NCBI GenBank assembly: GCA_002329075.1 | Contig: DCXR01000080.1 | Coordinates: 16,363-80,362 of the forward strand | Direction of reading: 5' to 3' | DNA length: 64,000 nt | Source of the DNA: Candidatus Neomicrothrix sp. UBA2131 | GTDB lineage: Bacteria > Actinomycetota > Acidimicrobiia > Acidimicrobiales > MedAcidi-G1 | In this document: positions 23,997 through 31,879 of the stretch, in pieces | Numbering within the stretch: the stretch's first letter is position 1 | Layout of the letters: each line of letters opens with the position of its first letter | Notes under the pieces: generated by a model | The model's input: only the letters and a program-made list of their open reading frames with translations | What the model was told of the DNA's origin: nothing | Database searches by the model: none | Made by a program: the position numbers and the translations under genes

Positions 23997-25238
23997 ATGG
24001 AGAAAACCGCCCCGTTGACGTCCCCGCCCTCGAAGGCGGGCGCCGCCGACCTCCTGGCCGGCCTCAGCGTCGCCCTGGTGCTGATCCCCCAGTCGATGGC
24101 CTATGCCGAGTTGGCGGGGCTCCCTCCGCACATCGGCCTGTTCGCATCGACCCTGCCGCTCGTCGCTGCGGCCCTCTGCGCATCCTCGCCCTACCTCCAG
24201 ACGGGGCCTGTCGCCATGACCAGCCTCCTCACTCTCGGAGCGCTGACCGGGCTGGCCCAGCCGGAGTCGGCCGACTATGTGGCGCTCGCCGCCCTCCTGG
24301 CCCTCGTCGTCGGCGTCACCCGGCTGCTGCTCGGCGTGTTGCACCTGGGCCTAGTCAACTACCTGATGACCGACCCGGTGGTCACCGGCTTCACCTCGGC
24401 GGCAGCCATCCTCATCGTGTGCTCCCAACTCCCGAATGCGCTGGGAATGGCGGCACCCGACGGCGGGGTGCTCTGGCGCGCCGGTTGGTCGCTGGGACAT
24501 CCGGGCGACTGGGAGTTCCTGGCGATCCTGCTGGCGGCGGCGACCCTGGCGCTGCTGTTGCGCGGACGCCGGATCCACCGGTTCTTCCCCAGCGCCCTCG
24601 TCGCCGTGACCGGCGGAATTCTCTGCGCCGAGGTGACGGGCTACGGGGGACCGACCGTCGGCGAGGTGCCCACGGGCCTGCCGAGTGTGGGGCTCGACCT
24701 TCCCTGGGATGAGTTGGGGTCGATCGTCGTCGCCGGCGTGGTGATCGCCCTCGTGGGGTTCGCCGAGGCGGCGTCGATCTCCCGCGTGTTCGCCGCCGAG
24801 GAACGCCAACGATGGTCGGCCGACCGGGAGTTCATCAGCCAGGGCCTGGCCAACGTGGCAGGTGCGGCCGTCGGAGGGTTTCCCGTGGGCGGATCGTTCA
24901 GCCGCTCGTCGTTGAACCGGCTGGCCGGGGCCCGCACCCGCTGGTCCGGGCTCGTCACCGGCATCGTGGTCCTGGCGTTCCTGCCGTTCGCCAACGTCCT
25001 CGAGACACTCCCCCGTGCCGTCCTGGGCGGTGTGGTGATCGCCGCCGTGCTCGGCCTGATCCAGCCCCGGAAGTTGCTCGGCCTGGCCCGGGCATCGGCG
25101 GGAGACGGTGTGGTGGCACTCGGCACATTCGCGGCGACGCTCGCCCTGGCACCCCACGTCGACCGTGCGGTGCTGGTCGGGATCGTGCTGGCCCTGGCCG
25201 TACGGGCCAGGCGACAGCGGGTTGCGTCGACCGACTAG
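23997..25238 (+). CDS. SulP family anion transporter without STAS domain
   Basis: Inner-membrane permease of the SulP/SLC26 family (413 aa), probably carrying sulfate, bicarbonate or another anion. The signature region LIPQSMAYAELAGLPPHIGLFAS is near the N-terminus, followed by TGPVAMTSLLTLGAL, and about 12-14 membrane segments are visible. The C-terminal STAS domain normally present is missing: the chain ends shortly after the last membrane segment in a basic tail. This places it among the shorter SulP proteins. A sulfatase operon converges from the other side (CTAG 25235-25238), and sulfate export or uptake would fit, but that is inference. Confidence 0.87.
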   Translation: MEKTAPLTSPPSKAGAADLLAGLSVALVLIPQSMAYAELAGLPPHIGLFASTLPLVAAALCASSPYLQTGPVAMTSLLTLGALTGLAQPESADYVALAALLALVVGVTRLLLGVLHLGLVNYLMTDPVVTGFTSAAAILIVCSQLPNALGMAAPDGGVLWRAGWSLGHPGDWEFLAILLAAATLALLLRGRRIHRFFPSALVAVTGGILCAEVTGYGGPTVGEVPTGLPSVGLDLPWDELGSIVVAGVVIALVGFAEAASISRVFAAEERQRWSADREFISQGLANVAGAAVGGFPVGGSFSRSSLNRLAGARTRWSGLVTGIVVLAFLPFANVLETLPRAVLGGVVIAAVLGLIQPRKLLGLARASAGDGVVALGTFAATLALAPHVDRAVLVGIVLALAVRARRQRVASTD

Positions 25239-25858
25239 CCCTGCCAGGCGGCGGCCAGCTCGGAGGAACCGGCGAGGGTGGCGACGTAGGAGAGGGTGTT
25301 GGCCAGCACCTGTCCGCCGTACTCGGGCGGCGTGGCAACCACGCAGTCGGTGGCGACCACCGCCTGGAAGCCGCCGTTGACGAGGTCGAAGGCCGCGTTC
25401 GGAATCGCCACGTTCAGCGACACCCCGGCGAGGACCACGGTCGTGATCCCCTCGTTGCGCAGGAGGTGTTCGAGTTCCGTGCCCGAGAAGGGCGAGAGAC
25501 CGTGGAACCGGGGAACGACCACGTCGATGGCGGGGTCGTAGCCCAACTCGGGAACCGGCTCGGCAGCGGCGGACCCGGCCACCAACTGGACCGACGACCG
25601 GCGGGCGACGCCGAACAGGAGGGCGTTGTCGTTGGCACCCCACCGGTCCGGAAATACCTGGGCGGTGGCGTGGACGACCTTCACGCCTGCACCACGGGCG
25701 GCGCCGGCCAGGGACGCCAGCGACTGGAGCATGTCGGTGGCCGCCTCGGCGAGGGCCGGCAGGGCGGACCCTGCGCCTATCACCCCGTTCTGGCACTCGA
25801 CGACGCACAGCACCGTGTGTGCCGGATCCACGAGGTCGGGGAGTTCGACAGCGGCCAT
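25235..25858 (-). CDS. Isochorismatase-fold protein lacking the catalytic Cys
   Basis: A 207-residue cysteine-hydrolase/isochorismatase-fold protein from ATG 25858. The fold is clear (VVECQNGVIG near the N-terminus, TTVVLAGVSLNVAIPNAAFD later). However, the position that normally holds the nucleophilic Cys (NVC in most members) is Ala (NVA), and the first acidic residue is Glu rather than Asp. It is therefore probably not a standard amidohydrolase; similar Cys-less relatives occur in other actinobacteria, from memory. It is the third gene of an operon, 8 bp after the sulfatase gene, and may act in the same pathway or as a binding protein. Confidence 0.75.
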   Translation of the reverse strand: MAAVELPDLVDPAHTVLCVVECQNGVIGAGSALPALAEAATDMLQSLASLAGAARGAGVKVVHATAQVFPDRWGANDNALLFGVARRSSVQLVAGSAAAEPVPELGYDPAIDVVVPRFHGLSPFSGTELEHLLRNEGITTVVLAGVSLNVAIPNAAFDLVNGGFQAVVATDCVVATPPEYGGQVLANTLSYVATLAGSSELAAAWQG

Positions 25859-25866
25859 GGTCGCTC

Positions 25867-28182
25867 CTATTCGTACCGGGAGGCGGACTCGCGGAGCACG
25901 TCCAGCCAGCGGACCCCGGCGTCGGGGGAGAGTTCGCCCGGCGTGTAGGTCACCGAGTGGAGCGTGCCGGTCCACGGGAACGGCCCGTGGCGCTCGTAGA
26001 CCTCCCACGAGACGGGCGATCGGCGGTCGATGCCGACGTCGATGCCCTCGAACGGCGCCATCGAGGTGAGCGCCGGCAGGTCCCGGGCCTCGCCGACCAC
26101 GTCGCCTTCGACCCGGAGCGTGGCGTTCAGGACCATTTCGCCGGGGGCCTCCACCTCGAGCGTGACCGATGAAGCACCGGCGGCCAACGTCCCGCCATCG
26201 AGAACTGTCATGACCCCATAGCCGTTGAAGGCGAGGAAGATGTGGCCGTCCTCGACATAGAGCGAATAGCCGCCGCCCTGGTCACCGTGGGCGACGAGGA
26301 CACCCTGGTCACCGATGGCATGGTCGAGGATCACGTCGACGGTGAACGAGCGGAAGTTGATGAACTGCACCGACCGGAAGCGCTCGACGGTCGGGGTGCC
26401 GGGCAGGAACGTCGCCGGCTCTGCCAGCACCTCCTCCCAGGGCGGGCGTAGGATGTAGGTGACGCCGCTTCCCTCGTCCAGTGGGTACACCTGGTTGGCC
26501 CAGGCCGCCTGTTCCCAGGCCTCCTGGAGTTCCGTCACCTTGTCGGGGTGTTCGGCGGCGAGGTCGCGGCTCTCGGTCGGGTCCTCGGCGAGGTGGTGGA
26601 GTTCCCAGGTGTCTTCGCTGAACGGTGCCCGACGGCCATGGCAGGTCACCGCCGACCAGCCGTCCCGGTAGAAGCCGCGGTGGCCAGCCTGCTCGTAGTA
26701 CTGCTCGGTGTGGGTGGATGCGGCTTCGGCGTCGGCAAGCGTCGACGTGAAGCTCGTACCGGCGGGTGCCGGAATCGGCTGCCCGTGCTTCGTGGTCGGA
26801 AGGTCGACGCCGACGAGGTCGAGCACCGTGGGCAGCAGGTCGGTGACGTGCTGGTACTGGGTGCGCAGACCACCACCGTCGGGCAGGCCGTCGCCCTTCG
26901 AGATGATGCAGGGCACCTGGTGGCCGCCCTGGTGGGTGTTGATCTTGTAGAGCCGGAACGGGGTGCCCGACACCATCGCCCACCCCATCGGATAGTGCGG
27001 CAGCGTCTGCGGGCCACCCATGAGGTCGAGCCGGGAGTGGTCCACCTCGAGGTCGTCGAACGGGCTGGAGCCCCGGGTGTGGGCGATCAGGGTGCGGAAG
27101 TACGACGACGTGCCCCGCTCCTGGCCCTCGCGTGATCCGCCGTTGTCGGAGGTGAACACGATGATGGTGTTGTCCCACTCCCCCATGGCCTCGAGCTCGG
27201 CACGCAGTCGTCCCAGGTTCTGGTCGACGTTGTCGACCATGCCGGCGTAGATCTCCTGGTAGCGGGCGAAGACCTCGCGCTCCATGTCGGTGAGGTCGTC
27301 CCAGGCCTCGACGGCATGGTTCTCCTCCGTGTTCCGGGGCGGCAGGACGGCGCCCTCCGGGATGACCCCCAGGTCCTGCTGGCGCTCGAAGCGGCGCTGC
27401 CGCACGACGTCCCACCCGTCGGAGTATTCGCCCCGGTACTTCTCGGCATCCGACGCCTTGACCTGCAGCGGTGCATGGACGGCGCCATGGGAGAAGTACA
27501 GGAACCATGGCTTCGTGGGATGGCCGGACCGGACCTGGCGGACCATGTCGAGCGCCCGGTCGGTGAGGTCGTCTGTGAAGTAGTAGTCGTCGGGGTACTG
27601 GTCGACCTGGACGACGTGGTTGTCCTCGTAGAGCCGGTGCGGATGGTGGAAGTTGGTGAAACCGTCGAGGATCCCGTAGAAGCGGTCGAACCCCTTCTGG
27701 CAGGGCCATCCGTGGCGGGGACCGGCCTCGGTGAGGTTGGCGTCCTTGCAGAGGTGCCACTTGCCGACCATGAGCGTGGCCCAACCGGCGTCGCGCAGCA
27801 CTTCGGCCATCGTTACGGCGTTGTCGCGGAGTTCCATGGCGTAGCCGGGAAAGCCCGGGTCGCGATGGGCGACGGTGGCGAGGCCGGCGAGGTGGTGGTT
27901 GAGGCCGGTCAGCAGCGACGCCCGGGTTGGCGAGCACATCGGGTTGACGTGGAAGTTGGTGTAGCGCAGGCCCTCGCCGGCGAGCCGGTCCAGGTGGGGG
28001 GTGTCGATCTCGGAGCCGTAGGAGCCGATATCGGCGAAGCCCAGGTCGTCGCACAGCATGACGATCACGTTCGGGGCCCCGGCCGGGGCGGTCGGCTGCC
28101 CGGGCCACCACGGGTCGGAACCTGCGATGGTGCGTCGCACCTCGCCCTCGAAGCCCGCGTACGGCTGGGTCGGATCGGTCAC
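25867..28182 (-). CDS. Arylsulfatase (type I, formylglycine-dependent)
   Basis: Hydrolyses a sulfate ester. The sulfatase signature C83-SPTRASLLTG is intact, so Cys83 would be converted to formylglycine; D45-D46 bind the metal (LCDDLGFADIG), and VGKWHL and FTSDNGG are further active-site blocks. At 771 residues it is longer than most, because a C-terminal beta-rich domain follows the catalytic domain. No signal peptide is visible, so it may be cytoplasmic. No FGE or anSME maturase gene occurs in the window. The GTG start overlaps the stop of the small MFS-like gene (GTGA). Substrate unknown. Confidence 0.92.
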   Translation of the reverse strand: MTDPTQPYAGFEGEVRRTIAGSDPWWPGQPTAPAGAPNVIVMLCDDLGFADIGSYGSEIDTPHLDRLAGEGLRYTNFHVNPMCSPTRASLLTGLNHHLAGLATVAHRDPGFPGYAMELRDNAVTMAEVLRDAGWATLMVGKWHLCKDANLTEAGPRHGWPCQKGFDRFYGILDGFTNFHHPHRLYEDNHVVQVDQYPDDYYFTDDLTDRALDMVRQVRSGHPTKPWFLYFSHGAVHAPLQVKASDAEKYRGEYSDGWDVVRQRRFERQQDLGVIPEGAVLPPRNTEENHAVEAWDDLTDMEREVFARYQEIYAGMVDNVDQNLGRLRAELEAMGEWDNTIIVFTSDNGGSREGQERGTSSYFRTLIAHTRGSSPFDDLEVDHSRLDLMGGPQTLPHYPMGWAMVSGTPFRLYKINTHQGGHQVPCIISKGDGLPDGGGLRTQYQHVTDLLPTVLDLVGVDLPTTKHGQPIPAPAGTSFTSTLADAEAASTHTEQYYEQAGHRGFYRDGWSAVTCHGRRAPFSEDTWELHHLAEDPTESRDLAAEHPDKVTELQEAWEQAAWANQVYPLDEGSGVTYILRPPWEEVLAEPATFLPGTPTVERFRSVQFINFRSFTVDVILDHAIGDQGVLVAHGDQGGGYSLYVEDGHIFLAFNGYGVMTVLDGGTLAAGASSVTLEVEAPGEMVLNATLRVEGDVVGEARDLPALTSMAPFEGIDVGIDRRSPVSWEVYERHGPFPWTGTLHSVTYTPGELSPDAGVRWLDVLRESASRYE

Positions 28183-28568
28183 TGGCGCTCCTCGAGCGGC
28201 ACGGCTTGGGACAGCACCGAACCTACTTCCGGCTCACCGACTCCGCGTAGCCGTATAGCCATCAGGGCCACGAGAACGCTCACCGCCGCCATCAGCACCA
28301 GCGCTCCGCCGAACCCGACATCGGTGTCGGCCACCCAGCCCATCGCCAGCGGACCGGAGACGCCGCCCAGTTCGGCCACGGCGAACCACAGCCCGTAGGC
28401 GACGCCCATGTTGTGGGGGCCGACCGCCCTCGACTCCATGAGGGCCACGAGTACCAGCGGCGGGATCGACAGTGCCACGACACCGAAGGCGAAGTAGACG
28501 GCGTAGACCCCGGCGAACAGCACCCAGCGACCGGAACGGCCCGGGGAATCGCTGTCCGGTTCGACCAT
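28179..28568 (-). CDS. Undersized MFS-like membrane protein (four-segment fragment)
   Basis: A 129-residue protein with three or four membrane segments. The part from ESRAVGPHNMGVAYGLWF onward, with GGVSGPLAMGWVADTDVGFGGALVL, reads like the last third of a major facilitator transporter, so about 270 residues are missing compared with a full carrier. The first segment (WVLFAGVYAVYFAFGVVALS) is joined directly to it. It is in frame and translationally coupled to the sulfatase gene, so it looks maintained rather than decayed, but a remnant cannot be excluded. Confidence 0.55.
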   Translation of the reverse strand: MVEPDSDSPGRSGRWVLFAGVYAVYFAFGVVALSIPPLVLVALMESRAVGPHNMGVAYGLWFAVAELGGVSGPLAMGWVADTDVGFGGALVLMAAVSVLVALMAIRLRGVGEPEVGSVLSQAVPLEERQ

Positions 28569-28661
28569 CGTCGCATCGTCCCACGGTCTCTCTACGGCGA
28601 ACGTGCCCGGAGCGCGTACGAGCAGTGTGCAAACCGTCGACGGGTGCGCGAGTGTGTCGGG

Positions 28662-29543
28662 GTGGAGGAGTTGCGCTGGCAGGTGGACGACCTGCGTGGA
28701 GACCTGGAGCGGGCCATCGTGGCAGTCGCCTACCGCGGTCTCTTCGACGCCTCCGGTGCGGCCACTGCAGCGGTGACCTGGATGGCCGACCGGTTCGACG
28801 CCGCCGTCGTGGGAGATGTCGATCCCGAGTCCTTCTTCGACTTCACCCAGGAACGGCCGGTCGTCGCCTTCGACGACGAGGGGGAACGCCGGCTGCACTG
28901 GCCGGCCAACGAGGTGCTGCTGGCCCATGGTGGCGATGCTCCCCGCGACCTCGTGCTCATGTCCGGCATCGAACCACACCTGCGCTGGCGCACGTTCGCC
29001 GAGACGCTGGTCGAGGTGGTTGCGCACACCGGCGCTGAGTCGGTGGTGACGATGGGCGCCATGGCGGGCATGGCGCCCCACACCCGGCCCCTCGGTGTCG
29101 TCGCCAGCTCGACCAACCTCCAACTGGCCGAGCGACTCGGACTCGGGCGCCCCTCGTACCAGGGGCCCACGGGGCTGGTCGGCGTGCTCCACGATGCCCT
29201 CGACCGGGCCGGCATCCCGGTGATCTCACTGCGGGTGTCGGTTCCCCACTACGTGCCGGATGCGCCCAACCCGAAGGCGACGCGTGCCCTGCTGCGCCGC
29301 TTCGAGCAGGTCACGGGGATCGAGACCGGATACGCCGGCCTCGATGATTCCGCCGCCGAGTGGCAGCGGCACGTCGAGGCCGCCGTCAACGGGGATCCGG
29401 AGATCTCCGAATACGTGAGGCGGCTGGAGAGCAACGCCGACGAATCCGATGAGATGCTGCCGAGCGGCGATGACCTGGCCGCCGAGTTCGAGGCGTTCCT
29501 GCGGGAGCAGGACCGGCCGGCAGGCGGGGCCGATCCGTCCTGA
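28662..29543 (+). CDS. PAC2 family protein
   Basis: Member of the PAC2 (proteasome assembly chaperone 2-like) family, 293 aa from GTG 28662; another GTG lies at 28644. The conserved core includes AIVAVAYRGLFDASGAA, SGIEPHLRWRTFAE, VVTMGAMAGMAPHT and the C-terminal YVPDAPNPKATRALLRRFEQVTG. In actinobacteria such proteins occur with or without a proteasome, and their biochemical role is not established. It is divergent from the sulfatase operon, and the isomerase gene follows closely. Confidence 0.82.
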   Translation: MEELRWQVDDLRGDLERAIVAVAYRGLFDASGAATAAVTWMADRFDAAVVGDVDPESFFDFTQERPVVAFDDEGERRLHWPANEVLLAHGGDAPRDLVLMSGIEPHLRWRTFAETLVEVVAHTGAESVVTMGAMAGMAPHTRPLGVVASSTNLQLAERLGLGRPSYQGPTGLVGVLHDALDRAGIPVISLRVSVPHYVPDAPNPKATRALLRRFEQVTGIETGYAGLDDSAAEWQRHVEAAVNGDPEISEYVRRLESNADESDEMLPSGDDLAAEFEAFLREQDRPAGGADPS

Positions 29544-29571
29544 CGCCACCGGGGAGGGCATGATCTCGCCC

Positions 29572-30288
29572 ATGGACCATCGACTCTCGAACGACGCCTA
29601 TCTCGCCCACCTCGCTACCGACGGCCGGGCCCTGATCGCCGCCGTGGGGGCCGCACCCGATGCCCAGGTGGCGGCCTGTCCGGAGTGGACCAACACCGGC
29701 CTGGCCGAGCACGTGGCCATGGTCTGGAACTTCGCCATGGCCCAGGTCGAGTCCGGTGATGAGAGCGGACCCCAGCGGCCATCACCCGATCCCGACGAGT
29801 CGATGCCCGACCTGCTCGACCGGACCGTGGCCACGTTGGGCGACGGCGACCCCGATGCACCGGCGTGGAACTGGGCCGGCGACCTGCGGGCCGGCTGGTG
29901 GTGCCGCCGCATGGCCCACGAGACCTCCGTCCACCGGTGGGACGCCCAGGAGGCTGCGGAGACGACCGGGCCGATCGACGCCGACCTGGCAGTTGACGGC
30001 ATCGACGAGTTGATCGAGGTCGGCCTGCGCTCGCGATCGCGGGGCGGGGGCTCCATCGAGTACCCGGAGGGTTCGCTGCACCTGCACCGCACCGACGGCG
30101 ACGGCGAGTGGCTGCTGACGACCGTCGACGGCGAACTGGTCGCGACGTTCGAGCACGCCAGGGGCGACGCCGCCGCACGGGGCACGGCGTCCGACCTGCT
30201 CCTCTACCTCTGGGGAAGGGGCCGCACCACCCTCGAGTGCTTCGGCGACGAGGCCCTGCTCGATGCCTGGGCATCGGTGGCGCCCTAG
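29572..30288 (+). CDS. Maleylpyruvate isomerase family (DinB-fold), mycothiol-dependent type
   Basis: DinB-fold protein of 238 aa in the family named after mycothiol-dependent maleylpyruvate isomerase (TIGR03083 group). The N-terminal helix carries CPEWTNTGLAEHVAMVWNF, the metal-binding His; GWWCRRMAHETSVHRWDAQ supplies Glu and His; and the C-terminal SCP2-like domain ends in ASDLLLYLWGR. Two ATGs (29560 and 29572) compete; 29572 is used. It likely uses mycothiol as cofactor, but the isomerase substrate is not known. It shows that this lineage probably makes mycothiol. Confidence 0.8.
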   Translation: MDHRLSNDAYLAHLATDGRALIAAVGAAPDAQVAACPEWTNTGLAEHVAMVWNFAMAQVESGDESGPQRPSPDPDESMPDLLDRTVATLGDGDPDAPAWNWAGDLRAGWWCRRMAHETSVHRWDAQEAAETTGPIDADLAVDGIDELIEVGLRSRSRGGGSIEYPEGSLHLHRTDGDGEWLLTTVDGELVATFEHARGDAAARGTASDLLLYLWGRGRTTLECFGDEALLDAWASVAP

Positions 30289-30674
30289 GGGTTCTTCTCT
30301 CCCCTTTCCCCGGGACCGGGAGTGGGCCCGGCGCCACGACCGCCAGCCCGAGATCCCTCTTCAGGGATCCCTCGGCTCCCGCTCTACGGGGAAGCTGGCA
30401 TCTCCATCCGAAGCGGGCATCCACCATCAAGCTCACAGACGCCAGATTTCCCCACACGGAACAGCGGGCACCCGACCCGGGGGATGGCGCCGCCCGACAG
30501 AGAGATCGACCTACCGGCGAACGTCAGACCGCTAAGCGCCCCCGTTGCAGACCGGCAGAGCGCCGACCCGCCCGTGGGAGAGGCGGTGGCGCTGTCGGGT
30601 GCGAAGCGAGCGCCTGCGCCGGCCTGAACGAGTTCCGGTGCCGCCACCGTCGCACGGACAGGGACAGGAGGGAA
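30289..30674. other. Gene-free convergent intergenic region
   Basis: This 386-bp gap between two convergent genes has no convincing protein gene on either strand; an 87-codon open frame on the minus strand has no recognisable start or domain. It contains several strong inverted repeats, including GGCGCT ... AGCGCC near 30590-30625 on the plus strand. Its central 200 bp form the structured element described separately. No T-run follows any of the hairpins, so they are not standard intrinsic terminators. Confidence 0.8.
30345..30548 (-). ncRNA. Candidate structured RNA, HEARO / IscB omega-RNA-like
   Basis: Read on the minus strand, an outer stem pairs GGGGGCGC (30543-30536) with GCGCC-at-CCCCC (30490-30479). 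Inside it lies GGTAGGTCGA. Later come GGTGGATGCC, GATGGAGATGCC and a GCTTCC/GGGAGC stem. The 3' end is a hairpin of paired CCGAG/CTCGG and ATCCCT/AGGGAT with a GAAG loop (30375-30348). This succession (GTAGGTyGA, GCGGATGCC-like, GATGGAG, terminal hairpin) and a length near 200 nt resemble the HEARO family, the guide scaffold RNA of IscB nucleases, as I recall it. No iscB gene is present. Boundaries and identity are uncertain. Confidence 0.4.
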
Positions 30675-31868
30675 CTAGTCCAACTCGCTGCCAACAATGC
30701 CGACGAACGACAGCATTTCTCCCGGATATCCACCGAGGTTGTGGATCAATGCCTTCGTGCGGCCGCGCAAGTTTGCCCGCCGTTCTTCGGGGGCCCGGTC
30801 GCGGAGTTGGATCCAGGCTTCGTAGTGCATGCGCAGGCCGCTGGCGCCGACGGGGTGGCCGAAGCTCTTGAGGCCGCCGTCTGTGTTGACCGGCAGGTCC
30901 CCGTCGAGGTCGAACGTTCCGTCGAGGACGTCGCGCCATGCGGTGCCGGGCTCGCTGAAGCCGAGGTCCTCCATGAGCACGAGTTCGGTGGGCGTGAAGC
31001 AGTCGTGCACCTCGGCGAGCGCCAACTCGGCACGCGGGTCGGTGATACCGGCCTGGGCGTACGCGTCGGTGGCGGCTGCGGCGCATTCGGGCAGGGTCGT
31101 GAAGTCGTAGTCGGGGTCGACGAGGCCGCTGCTGTCGCCAGCGACCAGTGAGAGGGCCTTCACGTAGAGGGGCGCCTCGGTGTAGCGGAGGGCGTCCTCG
31201 GCGCGCACCACGATGGCTGCAGCGGCACCGTCGGCGACACCGGCGCAGTCGAACACCGAGAGGCGACCGGCGACGGCGGGCATCTCGCAGATGGCGTCGG
31301 CGGAGGTCTCACGCCGGAACTGGGCCAGTGGGTTGCGGGCGCCGTTGTAGTGGTTCTTCTCGGCGATGCGGGCCACGACCCGGCGCAGCTCGTCCTCGTC
31401 GACTCCGTACCGCTCGGCATAGGCCGGGAGGATGAGGCTGAACATGGCCGCAGCGGTGAGCGTGCGGTTGGTGCCGTCGGTGGGGATCGGGAAGGCGTTG
31501 AGGCCCTGGTAGCCGCCGTCCTTGACCTTCTCGGCGCCGATGGCCATGGCCGAGTCGTAGGCACCGGACGCCACCCCGTAGCAGGCCTGGCGCAGCGCCT
31601 CGGAGCCGGTGGCGCAGTAGTTCTCGACGCGGGTGACGGGCTTGCCGGACAGGCGCAGCGGCGTGGCCAGCGAGATGCCGGAGGCGGCCGACTGGGAGGT
31701 GCCGAACCAGTAGGCGTCGAGGTCGTCCTTCGTGACGCCGGCCGAGTCGAGTGCCAGCCCGGCAGCGTCGATGAGCAGGTCGTCGAGCGACTTGTCCCAG
31801 TGCTCGCGGAACGGCGTGCAGCCCATCCCGACGATCGCCACCCGGTCCCGGATTCCGTGCGAAGCCAT
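30675..31868 (-). CDS. Thiolase family protein, SCP2/Ltp2-like
   Basis: Thiolase-fold enzyme of 397 aa (ATG 31868). The nucleophile is C85 in NYCATGSE, and the His loop is FGHPVGASG (H338). The second cysteine of classical degradative thiolases (C-terminal CxG) is replaced by HNLGG, as in SCP2-type thiolases and in Ltp2, the retro-aldolase of the mycobacterial igr operon that pairs with a DUF35 protein. The upstream gene, 11 bp away, ends in exactly such an OB-fold, so the two products probably form a complex. It may cleave a beta-ketoacyl-CoA or act as an aldolase. Confidence 0.88.
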   Translation of the reverse strand: MASHGIRDRVAIVGMGCTPFREHWDKSLDDLLIDAAGLALDSAGVTKDDLDAYWFGTSQSAASGISLATPLRLSGKPVTRVENYCATGSEALRQACYGVASGAYDSAMAIGAEKVKDGGYQGLNAFPIPTDGTNRTLTAAAMFSLILPAYAERYGVDEDELRRVVARIAEKNHYNGARNPLAQFRRETSADAICEMPAVAGRLSVFDCAGVADGAAAAIVVRAEDALRYTEAPLYVKALSLVAGDSSGLVDPDYDFTTLPECAAAATDAYAQAGITDPRAELALAEVHDCFTPTELVLMEDLGFSEPGTAWRDVLDGTFDLDGDLPVNTDGGLKSFGHPVGASGLRMHYEAWIQLRDRAPEERRANLRGRTKALIHNLGGYPGEMLSFVGIVGSELD

Positions 31869-31879
31869 GACTCGTCCCC

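Noticed and set aside
30348..30375. Hairpin considered as a Rho-independent terminator for the convergent genes
   Set aside because: It has a two-base bulge and no T-run on either side, and it fits better as the terminal stem of the structured RNA candidate.
30384..30647. 87-codon minus-strand open frame in the intergenic gap
   Set aside because: No ribosome-binding site, no domain, composition unlike neighbours, and it spans the stem-forming element, which explains the sequence better as RNA.
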